A DNA stretch of 64,000 nucleotides, taken from assembly GCF_016864555.1 (NCBI RefSeq), contig NZ_CP044012.1:740501-804500 (forward strand), written 5' to 3'. The notes under the pieces are model-generated. The model made no database searches. It worked only from the letters and a program-made list of their open reading frames with translations, and was not told the DNA's origin. Position 1 is the first letter of the stretch. Each line of letters opens with the position of its first letter. Source of the stretch: Sinorhizobium sp. BG8. Lineage in GTDB: Bacteria; Pseudomonadota; Alphaproteobacteria; Rhizobiales; Rhizobiaceae. Positions 36,868 to 45,300 of this stretch are shown here, one piece after another. A program made the translations under genes and the position numbers.

Positions 36868-37566
36868 TCAGAGCTCGGTGCGGCTCAGATATCGCGAAAG
36901 GATGGATCCCAGATCCGGCTCTGCGCCGAGATCGTCAGCAATAAGGGCTCTGCTCTCGACCGACGAGAGGTGCTCGTCCATCAGCCGCTCGGCGACCTCA
37001 ACGTCGCCGTCGCGCAGCGCCTGGATCAGTGCGGAATGCTCGCTGATCGCGCATTCGCTGGAATGCGGGCGGCTATACATGGCGAGAATCAGCGAGCAAC
37101 GCGAGACCAGCTCCGAAAGGTAGCGATCGAGGAGCGCATTGCCGGAAAGCTCAGCGAGCTTCAGGTGGAACTCCCCTGCCAGTCGGGTGGAAAGCCGCAC
37201 GTCGCCCTTGGCATGCGCGGCCTCCTCCTCCTTCACGTGGTCGCGAAGAATGCTCTCCGTTGCCGGGCTCCAGCGCCGCATCACGCTTTTCATGACCTCG
37301 CGCTCGAGGGCACGCCGGACGGCAAAGGCATCCCGCGCCTCCTCGAGGCTCGGCTGCGCGACCGTTGCCGTGCGCTTGTGATACATATCGACCAGGCCCT
37401 GCGCCTCCAACTTCGCCAGGACCGCACGGACCAGCGTCCGGCTCATGGAGAAATGCCGGCCGATTTCGTCTTCGGGCAGCTTGGTGCCGGCTTTGAGGGC
37501 CTGTTCGATGATCGCCTGGCGGAGGGTGCGGTGGGCGATGTCCACCCGGTCGGAGTTTGATGACAT
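36868..37566 (-). CDS. GntR-family (FCD/FadR-type) transcriptional regulator
   Basis: A 232-aa regulator with an N-terminal GntR winged HTH (residues ~10-75, TKLPEDEIGRHFSMSRTLVRAVLAKLEAQGLV) and a C-terminal helical FCD ligand domain (residues ~90-215, EFHLKLAELSGNALLDRYLSELVSRCSL). It lies upstream and on the same strand as the BMP transporter/deaminase operon, which it probably represses pending a nucleobase-like ligand. Confidence 0.88.
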   Translation of the reverse strand: MSSNSDRVDIAHRTLRQAIIEQALKAGTKLPEDEIGRHFSMSRTLVRAVLAKLEAQGLVDMYHKRTATVAQPSLEEARDAFAVRRALEREVMKSVMRRWSPATESILRDHVKEEEAAHAKGDVRLSTRLAGEFHLKLAELSGNALLDRYLSELVSRCSLILAMYSRPHSSECAISEHSALIQALRDGDVEVAERLMDEHLSSVESRALIADDLGAEPDLGSILSRYLSRTEL

Positions 37567-37861
37567 GCGGTTTCACATTGGGCTTGGTTTCAGTATACGT
37601 TAGACTGACATGCGGCATACAACAAGGCACTCATCCGCCGGAATACGACGCAGGTCGACCATAACGCCGAGCGTTGCTTCCGGCGAGCAGCTGTTTTCCG
37701 GCGCGGATCATATGCCTTCGACTTCCTCTGGATTCACCCGCAGACCGAAAGTTCCGGCGCCGAAAGGTCTTTTGCAGTGGAGGTCTGTTGAATTCGGCGG
37801 CCATGATGTGTTAGAGCCCCCGCATTGTTGCAGGTTTCATCTGCTGGTTGGAGAGGACGCC

Positions 37862-37933
37862 ATGTCGAGCGACGCCCTCTTCCAATCGGGGATGGGCTCG
37901 ATTGATGCCCCCGAACGGAAGAATTCTTCATGA
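37862..37933 (+). CDS. Candidate leader ORF 1 upstream of nspC (23 aa)
   Basis: ATG 37862 follows GGAGAGGACGCC, a good ribosome-binding site, and reads MSSDALFQSGMGSIDAPERK to a TGA at 37931-37933. The TGA overlaps the ATG of the next small ORF (ATGA). No homology is recognised; it is supported only by the RBS, overlap and position. Confidence 0.35.
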   Translation: MSSDALFQSGMGSIDAPERKNSS

Positions 37934-38103
37934 CTCGCGCCATAGCGGTGCGGTCGAGCGAACTACGTCTGCCGATGCCGGGCCAACCGCGCACGGCCAT
38001 GATGTCGCAGATCTTCGACCTGTTTCGGCCGCAGATGCGCAATCGAGGAAACAGCGCCAAAGCGCTGTCCAACCGCCGCGCTCAGCCGTCACTTCCGACG
38101 TAA
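37930..38103 (+). CDS. Candidate leader ORF 2 upstream of nspC (57 aa)
   Basis: An ORF with GC-rich third positions in its middle part, encoding a basic peptide that includes AMMSQIFDLFRPQMRNRG. It starts in an ATGA overlap with leader ORF 1 and stops 132 bp before nspC. Polyamine genes are often preceded by regulatory leader peptides, so a sensing role is plausible. This is inference from position and coding-like composition; it could also be an ordinary small protein. Confidence 0.4.
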   Translation: MTRAIAVRSSELRLPMPGQPRTAMMSQIFDLFRPQMRNRGNSAKALSNRRAQPSLPT

Positions 38104-38235
38104 AGCGCCCTCTCCCATTCATGATGGACCGGAACCGGCTGCGCTTTCGCGCCAGACGGTCCGACGCATCGCTCCCGCCGATACGGTCCGGTGGCGAGCC
38201 TTGCAGCCAAAACGCACACGAACAGGCAAATTCAA

Positions 38236-39336
38236 ATGCATCTCACCACGCCCTACTACCTGATCGACAAGTCCAAGCTCCTGCAAAACATGGAGAAGAT
38301 CGCGCGGCTGCGCGAACTCTCCGGCGCCAAAGCCCTGCTCGCCTTGAAGTGCTTCGCCACCTGGTCTGTCTTCGACCTTATGCGCGAGTACATGGATGGC
38401 ACGACCTCATCCTCGCTCAACGAGGTTCGCCTCGGGCACGAGCGCTTCGGGAAGGAGACTCACGCCTATTCGGTTGCCTATGCCGATTATGAAATCGATG
38501 AGGTCGTCTCCCATGCCGACAAGATCATCTTCAACACGATCGGTCAGCTCCAGCGCTTCGAGAAGCAGTCCTCCGGCATCATCCGCGGTCTGCGCCTCAA
38601 CCCGGGCGTTTCCTCGTCGAGCTTCGACCTCGCCGATCCAGCTCGCCCATTCTCGCGCCTTGGCGAGTGGGATCTCAAGCAGGTCGAACCGGTCATGGAC
38701 CTGGTCTCCGGCTTCATGATCCATAACAACTGCGAGAACGGCGACTTCGACCTGTTCGACCGCATGCTCGGTCAGATCGAGGAGAAGTTCGGCCCACTCC
38801 TGAAGAAGGCGGACTGGATCAGCCTCGGCGGCGGCATCCACTTCACCGGCGAAAACTATCCGCTGGAAAAATTCGCCGAGCGCCTGAAGCGCTTCTCCGG
38901 CGAATACGATGTGCAGGTGTACCTGGAGCCCGGCGAAGCCTCGATCACCAAGTCGACCACGCTGGAAGTTACCGTGCTCGACAAGCTTTACAACGGCAAG
39001 GACCTTGTCGTGGTGGATTCGTCCATCGAAGCGCACATGCTGGATCTTCTGATCTATCGTGAAAACGCAAAGGTCCACCCCAACCAGGGACCGCACCGGT
39101 ACATGGTCTGCGGCAAGTCCTGCCTGGCCGGCGACATCTTCGGCGAGTTCGATTTTCCGAACGAGCTCAATGTCGGCGACAGGATCTCGATCCAGGACAC
39201 CGCCGGATACACGATGGTCAAGAAAAACTGGTTTAACGGCGTGAAAATGCCGGCAATCGCCATCCGGGAACTGGATGGCAGCCTCAGGACGGTCCGCGAA
39301 TTCGACTACGCGGACTACGAACACAGCCTTTCCTGA
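38236..39336 (+). CDS. nspC: Carboxynorspermidine decarboxylase
   Basis: A 366-aa fold-type III (alanine-racemase-like) PLP decarboxylase. The PLP lysine is in AKALLALKCFATWS (residues ~27-40), the glycine-rich phosphate loop in ISLGGGIHFTGENYP, and the second-subunit active-site Cys in MVCGKSCLAGDIFGEF. It decarboxylates carboxynorspermidine or carboxyspermidine in the aspartate-semialdehyde route to (nor)spermidine. ATG 38236 (MHLTTPYYLIDKSK) matches the family start. It is followed by the matching dehydrogenase. Confidence 0.93.
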   Translation: MHLTTPYYLIDKSKLLQNMEKIARLRELSGAKALLALKCFATWSVFDLMREYMDGTTSSSLNEVRLGHERFGKETHAYSVAYADYEIDEVVSHADKIIFNTIGQLQRFEKQSSGIIRGLRLNPGVSSSSFDLADPARPFSRLGEWDLKQVEPVMDLVSGFMIHNNCENGDFDLFDRMLGQIEEKFGPLLKKADWISLGGGIHFTGENYPLEKFAERLKRFSGEYDVQVYLEPGEASITKSTTLEVTVLDKLYNGKDLVVVDSSIEAHMLDLLIYRENAKVHPNQGPHRYMVCGKSCLAGDIFGEFDFPNELNVGDRISIQDTAGYTMVKKNWFNGVKMPAIAIRELDGSLRTVREFDYADYEHSLS

Positions 39337-39391
39337 GCCACAGGGCTCAGCAGGCTTCTGACGATTGGACTTGAAGGAGTTGGTCCCCATA

Positions 39392-40630
39392 ATGAAAAAG
39401 AACGTGCTTATCATCGGCGCCGGTGGCGTCGCCCAGGTCGTCGCGCACAAGTGCGCGCAGAACAACGACGTGCTCGGCGACATCCACATCGCTTCACGCA
39501 CCAAGTCGAAATGCGATGCCATCATCGCCTCGGTCCACGAGAAGAAGGCGATGAAGCAGCCAGGCGTGCTTGAAGCGCATGCGCTCGACGCCCTCGACAT
39601 CGAGGCCACGAAGGCGCTCATCACCAAGACCGGCAGCCAGATCATCATCAACGTCGGCACCGCGTTCCTCAACATGTCGGTGCTGCGCGCCTGCATGGAT
39701 ACCGGAGTCGCCTATATCGACACCGCGATCCACGAAGAGCCGAACAAGATCTGCGAGACCCCGCCGTGGTACGGGAACTACGAGTGGAAGCGCGCCGCCG
39801 AATGCGAGGAAAAGGGCATCACCGCCGTCCTCGGCGCCGGCTTCGATCCGGGCGTCGTCAACGCCTATGCGCGTCTCGCCAAGGACGAGTATCTCGACAA
39901 GGTCACCGACGTCGATATCGTCGACATCAATGCCGGCAGCCACGGCAAGTACTTCGCCACCAACTTCGACCCGGAAATCAACTTCCGTGAGTTTACCGGC
40001 GTCGTCTACTCCTGGCAGAAGGGCGAGTGGCAGGTGAACAAGATGTTCGAGATCGGCAAGGACTACGACCTGCCGGTCGTCGGCACCCGCCGCGCCTATC
40101 TCTGCGGCCATGACGAAGTGCATTCGCTGGCAAAGTACATGGACGGCGCCGACGTGCGCTTCTGGATGGGCTTCGGCGATCACTACATCAACGTCTTCAC
40201 CGTCCTGAAGTCGATCGGTCTCCTTTCCGAACAGCCGGTGAAGCTGGCCGACGGTTCCGAAGTGGTGCCGCTCAAGGTCGTCAAGGCCTGCCTGCCCGAC
40301 CCGGCTTCGCTCGCCCCCAACTACGAAGGCAAGACCTGCATCGGCGACTTCGTGAAGGGCATCAAGGACGGCAAGGAACGCACGGTGTTCATCTACAACG
40401 TCGCGGACCACAAGGAAGCCTATAACGAAGTCGGCTCGCAGGGCATCTCCTACACCGCCGGCGTTCCTCCGGTCGCAGCCGCCATGCTGGTCGCCACTGG
40501 CGAGTGGGATGCGAAGAAGATGGTCAATGTCGAGGAACTGCCGCCCAAGCCGTTCATCAACCTCCTGAACCGCATCGGCCTCCCGACACGCATCAAGGAC
40601 GAAGAAGGCGACCGTCCGGTCAGCTTCTGA
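39392..40630 (+). CDS. Carboxynorspermidine (carboxyspermidine) dehydrogenase, saccharopine dehydrogenase family
   Basis: A 412-aa enzyme with an N-terminal NADP Rossmann motif (NVLIIGAGGVAQVVAHK) and saccharopine-dehydrogenase-like body (AVLGAGFDPGVVNAYARLA). It condenses aspartate semialdehyde with a diamine and reduces the product to carboxy(nor)spermidine, the substrate of NspC immediately upstream. ATG 39392 is used, with AAGGAG 12 bases upstream; a TTG at 39365 would add nine residues. The pair is the standard alphaproteobacterial spermidine route. Confidence 0.92.
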   Translation: MKKNVLIIGAGGVAQVVAHKCAQNNDVLGDIHIASRTKSKCDAIIASVHEKKAMKQPGVLEAHALDALDIEATKALITKTGSQIIINVGTAFLNMSVLRACMDTGVAYIDTAIHEEPNKICETPPWYGNYEWKRAAECEEKGITAVLGAGFDPGVVNAYARLAKDEYLDKVTDVDIVDINAGSHGKYFATNFDPEINFREFTGVVYSWQKGEWQVNKMFEIGKDYDLPVVGTRRAYLCGHDEVHSLAKYMDGADVRFWMGFGDHYINVFTVLKSIGLLSEQPVKLADGSEVVPLKVVKACLPDPASLAPNYEGKTCIGDFVKGIKDGKERTVFIYNVADHKEAYNEVGSQGISYTAGVPPVAAAMLVATGEWDAKKMVNVEELPPKPFINLLNRIGLPTRIKDEEGDRPVSF

Positions 40631-40655
40631 ACCACCGTCGCCTGACGAGAGCAAG

Positions 40656-40684
40656 ACTGCACCGGCCCGATGGGTCGGTGCAGT
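40656..40684 (+). terminator. Strong hairpin after the carboxynorspermidine dehydrogenase gene
   Basis: ACTGCACCG (40656-40664) and CGGTGCAGT (40676-40684) are perfect arms with further CCC/GGG pairing inside, 26 bp past the stop. No U-run. The remaining 380 bp to the next gene hold an AT-rich inverted repeat (40731-40752) and the PadR operator region, with no gene seen. Confidence 0.5.
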
Positions 40685-40730
40685 TCGGGCGAAGAGCGGT
40701 CTGAAAGACACGCACCAAGAACGTTTTAGC

Positions 40731-40752
40731 AAATAAATACAGATATTTATTT
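40731..40752. repeat. AT-rich inverted repeat
   Basis: AAATAAATA (40731-40739) and TATTTATTT (40744-40752) are perfect 9-bp arms around 4 bp, in an intergenic region upstream of the PadR gene. Function unknown. Confidence 0.45.
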
Positions 40753-41017
40753 CAATATCTTGATCATCATCACGCCGTCCCGTTGTTCGACACGACCGGG
40801 AAAGGTGCTTATCTAGATACTCATCTGCTGTCCCTGACAGGGAGTGCCCTCGAGCGTCGTTGACGGGGCCGTCGACGCGCTTGCGCGATCCTGTGTGTCC
40901 CATCAAAACAAACGACGCACCTCTTGTCGGCGCGGGTTTCCGTCACCTGTCGGCTGCCTGCCCTTTGTCATCGTTCATTGCTGCGCTCGGAGCCACGTTT
41001 CCGTCTTGCACGAATAT

Positions 41018-41063
41018 TTTTCGATATATCTTGATTTTCGATATATCGAGATCTATATCGAAA
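41018..41063. promoter_or_regulatory. Three CGATATA half-sites, probable PadR/YqjI-type operator
   Basis: TTTCGATATA recurs at 41018-41027 and 41036-41045 (18-bp spacing), and the second copy is mirrored by TATATCGAAA at 41054-41063. The last arm ends four bases before the PadR start codon, indicating autorepression. Confidence 0.6.
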
Positions 41064-41066
41064 CTC

Positions 41067-41621
41067 ATGAAACACAAAGATCCCCATTTTGAATCTCACG
41101 ATCGACCGAAGGGTCGCCACAGCGACGAACATCATGGCCATGGGCGCCGAGGGCACCATGGTCGCAGGTTGTTCGACTACGGCGAACTTCGCTTGCTCAT
41201 CCTTGCAATGATAGCCGAGGCGCCGAGCCACGGTTACGAGTTGATCAAATCCATCGAGGACCGTTTCGGCGGCAGCTACAGCCCGAGCCCCGGCGTCATC
41301 TACCCCACCCTCTCCTGGCTCGACGACATGGGCTATGCGCTGATTGAGGCCGCTGAAGGCGGAAGGAAGCGCTACAGCATCACGCCCGAGGGGCAGGCCT
41401 TCCTCGTCGCAAACCAGGCGGCAGTCGAAGAACTCCTGGCACGCAGCAAGGCTTCCGGCTTCGCCGGCCGCGACGGCGTTCCGGCCCAGGTGGTGCGCGC
41501 GATGGAAAACCTGAAGCTAGCAATGCGCCTGCGCTTCAAGCGCGGCCCCCTGGACCAGGATACCGCAGAGACCATCGCAGCCGCCCTTGATCAGGCCGCA
41601 CAAACCGTGGAACGCAGCTAA
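41067..41621 (+). CDS. PadR-family regulator, YqjI-like, with His-rich N-terminus
   Basis: A 184-aa PadR regulator. Residues 1-35 are rich in His, Asp and Arg (HSDEHHGHGRRGHHGRR), then FDYGELRLLILAMIAEAPSHGYELIKSI begins the winged HTH, followed by YSPSPGVIYPTLSWLDDMGY. This closely parallels Escherichia coli YqjI, a metal (Ni)-responsive repressor of an iron-reductase gene. ATG 41067 is set by the operator-like palindromes directly upstream. It overlaps the DUF2218 gene start by one base. Likely role: metal-responsive control of iron handling. Confidence 0.87.
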   Translation: MKHKDPHFESHDRPKGRHSDEHHGHGRRGHHGRRLFDYGELRLLILAMIAEAPSHGYELIKSIEDRFGGSYSPSPGVIYPTLSWLDDMGYALIEAAEGGRKRYSITPEGQAFLVANQAAVEELLARSKASGFAGRDGVPAQVVRAMENLKLAMRLRFKRGPLDQDTAETIAAALDQAAQTVERS

Positions 41622-41950
41622 TGAACGAACAATCACCCATCACGCCTCAAATCTTGAGCGTCGCCAAGATCGAAACCTCGAATGCAAGTCGCTACCTCCA
41701 GCAACTCTGCAAGCATTTTGCCCATAAGCGGCCCGTCAGCTTCGACCCGAACTCGGGAAGCATTTCCTTCACCGTGGGCACGTGCCGGCTGGAAGCTTCA
41801 AACGATCTGCTGACGATTTCGCTCGAATCTGCGGACGACGAGCAGATGGTCCAGCTTCAGGACGTTGTCGTTCGTCACCTGGTCAGATTCGCCTTCAGAG
41901 AGGAATTGCATATCGATTGGCAAGCCTCGACGGCAAGCGACGAGAACTGA
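41621..41950 (+). CDS. DUF2218 protein
   Basis: A 109-aa member of the DUF2218 family (SRYLQQLCKHFAHKRPVSFD... LEASNDLLTISLESADDEQMVQLQDVVVRHLVRFAFREEL). DUF2218 proteins are commonly found with, or fused to, siderophore-interacting ferric reductases. Here it is translationally coupled to a YqjI-like repressor (TAATG overlap). No reductase gene is present next to it in this window. Confidence 0.82.
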   Translation: MNEQSPITPQILSVAKIETSNASRYLQQLCKHFAHKRPVSFDPNSGSISFTVGTCRLEASNDLLTISLESADDEQMVQLQDVVVRHLVRFAFREELHIDWQASTASDEN

Positions 41951-41970
41951 TCCCCCATCCCCCGGGCAGA

Positions 41971-42005
41971 TGAAACAGCTCGGCTCCTCTACGGACAGGA
42001 AGCCG
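41971..42005. terminator. Hairpin 1 of the intergenic cluster
   Basis: GCTCGGCT and AGCCGAGC arms enclose further CCT/AGG pairing. It lies 20 bp past the DUF2218 stop and is the likely plus-strand terminator. Confidence 0.5.
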
Positions 42006-42082
42006 AGCGCAATACGCGTCGCCAGTCCTAGGATCACAGGCGACGAACGGTCGTGCGTGCGGCCATACGATCCACGAGCAAA

Positions 42083-42137
42083 CCATCGGCCAGGAAACCG
42101 GCCGATGGCTTCTGTTTTCGTAAGGCCGCGAAAACAG
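42083..42137. repeat. Hairpins 2 and 3 of the intergenic cluster
   Basis: Perfect 9-bp stems: CCATCGGCC (42083-42091) with GGCCGATGG (42100-42108), and CTGTTTTCG (42112-42120) with CGAAAACAG (42129-42137), each around an 8-bp loop and only 3 bp apart. Confidence 0.55.
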
Positions 42138-42254
42138 CCGTTGCATTGACGGCCAGCCTTTTGCCGCAGGACCGCCCAGGGTCACAATGCCGGGCAGTCG
42201 GTTGGCGTCTGCCCATGTTGTCAGGCTGGGGCGACCCCTGCCCCCAGAACGAAG

Positions 42255-42284
42255 CCCGGTGGGCAGTCGTATCTGCCCACCGGG
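42255..42284. terminator. Hairpin 4, perfect 12-bp stem after the repeat gene
   Basis: CCCGGTGGGCAG (42255-42266) and CTGCCCACCGGG (42273-42284) with a 6-base loop, 25 bp past the stop of the giant minus-strand gene. Probable terminator of that gene. Confidence 0.65.
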
Positions 42285-42308
42285 AACTCAACGTCTTTCA
42301 GCCAATTA

Positions 42309-45300
42309 TCAGAATGACTGATAGGCCGAAATGACAGCAGCGACCTGCCCGGCGTCGAGCGCCTGGATTTGCGCCGTCGTGATGGCTTGCAGCTGGCTGC
42401 TCGACAGGCTCATGATATCCGCCGTGGACAGCCCGGCGATGGCCGAAGAGCTGATCGAAGCAATATCGGCGAGCGAGAACGTCGCCAGATCCTCGGTGCC
42501 GAGAGCTGCGATCTGCGCCGAATTCAATCCGGCCACCTGTGTATCGGTCAGCGCCTCGACCTGTTCAGTGCTGAGGGCGCTGATCTGCGCGGTGGTCAGC
42601 CCCAGCACAGACTTCGGGTTCATGGCCGCGATCTGATCGGTCGAAAGGGCGGTGATGTTGCCGGTGCCCAGCGCAGCGAGCTGGACGGCGCTGAACGCTT
42701 CAATCTGATCGGTGCTCAAGGCGGCGACCTGGGCCGTCGTCAACGCCTTTACCTGGTTGAAGGTCAGCGCCGCGATCTGGTTCGTCGTCAGCGCCGCCGT
42801 CTGCTCGGAGGTCAGTGCCGCAACGGCACTGGTCGAGAAACCAGATATGGCAGCCGAACTAATCGCCGCGATCTCCTCGCTCGAGAAGGTTGCGAGGTCC
42901 TGGGTAGACAATCCGGCGATTTGAGCCGACCCCAATGAAGCGATCTGGGTTGAGGACAGTGCGTCGATCTGGCCCGTCGACAGCGCAGCAATCTGCGCGG
43001 ACGTCAGACTCCCGATCGCCTTGGTGGCGAGAGCGGCGATCTGGTCGGTGGAAAGTGCTGCTATCGTGGAGGTCGACAGAGCCGAGACGGCAGCCGAACT
43101 CAGCGCTGCGATCTGACTGGTGGTCAAGTTGGTGATATGGGCGGACCCCATCGCCTCAAGCTGGCTGGATGTCAGCGCCGCAACCTGGTTTGTCGTCAAG
43201 GCCGCCGTCTGGCTTGCGCTGAGCGCCGCGATGTTCGCGGTCGTCAACCCCGCGATGGCAGCCGAGCCGATCGCCGCGATGTCGTCCGTCGACAAGGCTG
43301 CAATATCCTCGGCAGCGAGAGCTGCAATCTGCGTCGATCCCAGGGCCGCAATCTGGGCGGAGGACAGGGCGTCGATTTGCTCGGTCGACAATGCGACGAT
43401 CTGTGCAGACGTCAGGTTTCCGACCGCCTTGGCGCTGAGGGCGGCAATCTGGTCGGTGGACAGCGCCGCGATCGTGGAGGCCGACAGCCCCGTGATGGCA
43501 GTCGAGCTCAGCGCCCCGATCTGTTCAGTCGTCAGATCGTCGATCTGGGACACGCTCAGGGCTGCGATCTGGCTCGATGTCAACGCCGCGATCTGGTTTT
43601 TCGTCAGGGCCGCAGTTTGTTCGGAGTTAAGAGCAGCGATGTTGCTCGTCGAAAGGCCCGATATGGCAGCCGTGCTGATGGCGGCGAGATCATCGGTCGA
43701 AAGCACTTCGAGGTCCGCGGCCGTGAGGGCTGCGATCTGGGCTGATCCCAGCGCGGCAATCTGGGCTGTCGAAAGTGCGTCGATCTGGAGCGACGATAGC
43801 GCAGCGATCTGGGTGGAAGTCAGACCGCTGATCGCCTTCGTGCTCAGGGCGGCAATCTGGTCGGTGGAGAGTGCTGCGATATTAGTGGTCGACAATCCGG
43901 GAATGGCCGTCGAGCTGAGAGCGGCGATCTGTCCGGTGGTCAGGTTACCGATCTGGGTTGACCCCATGGCTTCGAGCTGGCTGGAAGCAAGCGCTGCAAT
44001 CTGGCTGTTCGTCAGGACGGCCACCTGGGCGGTGCTCAGCGCAGCAATATTTTCAGCCGCGAGCTTGGAGATGGCTGCTGTGCTGATCGCGGCGATGTCC
44101 TCTGTCGAGAAGGTCGCCAGATCGGCCGTGCTCAGCGTGGCAATCTGCTGGGTGCTGAGGCTCGCAACCTGCGAGGACGTCAATGCCTCGACCTGCGCCG
44201 TCGACAAGGCATCGACCTGTGCCGAGGTCAAGCCTGACACAGTTTTCGTGCTGAGCGCTGCAATCTGGTCGGTCGACAGCGTCACAATGCTGTCGGTCGA
44301 GAGTGCTGCAACTTGCGCTGAGCTCAGGGCGCCAATCTGCGATGTGGTCAGCGTCGTGATCAACGCTTCGATCTGACTGGTCTGCAACGCGGCGATCTGG
44401 CTGGTCTTCAGGGCCGCAATCTGGTCCGTGCTGAGCGCCGATATGTTGCTGCTGGAGAGACTGGATATCGCAGCCGTGCTGATCGCGGCGATGTCGTCGG
44501 TCGAGAAGGTTGCAATGTCAGCCGAGTCCAGTGCCGCGATCTGGTTCGAACTCATCGCAGCGACGAGCGCGGACGTCAGCGCCTGCGCCTGATCGGTGCT
44601 CAAGGCTTCGACCTGTGTCGATGTGAGGCCGGGGATCGCCTTCGTGCTCAAGGCGGCAATCTGATCCGTGGAAAGAGCGGCAATGCTGCCGGTCGACAGG
44701 GCCTTCACCTGCAGAGAGCCGAGGGCACTGATCTGCGCCGTGGTCAATGCGGCTATCAGCTCGGAGGTAAGCGCCTCGACCTGGGTCGTCTTCAAGGCAG
44801 CGATCTGGGCGGTGGTCAGCGCCGACGCCTGGTCGATGCTGATAGCGGCTATATTCCCCGTCGTAAGCCCTGCAAGAGCCGCGGCGCTGATTGCCGCGAT
44901 TTCGGCAGTCGAGAAGGTCGCGAGATCCTCGGAGGTCAGAGCTGCGATCTGCGCCGATCCCAATGCGGCGATCTGCGCGGACGACAAGGCCTCTGCCTGC
45001 GCGATCGACAAGGCCGCCACTTGTGTCGAGGTGAGGCCAGGCACCGCCTTCGTGTTGAGGGCGGCAATCTGCTCGGCGGAGAGCGCGGCAAGGCTGTCGG
45101 TGGTGAGAGCTTTCACCTGCTGTGAGCCGAGGGCGTTGATCTGCGCCGTGCTCAGTGCACCAACCAGCTCGGGGCTCAAGGCTTCGATCTGAGTCGACTT
45201 CAACGCAGCCAGCTGGCTCGTCTTGAGGGCCGCCACCTGGGCGAGACTCAGTGCCGCGATGTTGGCGGTCGAGAGCCCGGCTAGCGCGGCCGTGCTGATC

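Noticed and set aside
37150-37630. A 159-codon minus-strand frame overlapping gntR
   Set aside because: Out-of-frame reading of the gntR gene with no HTH or other motif.
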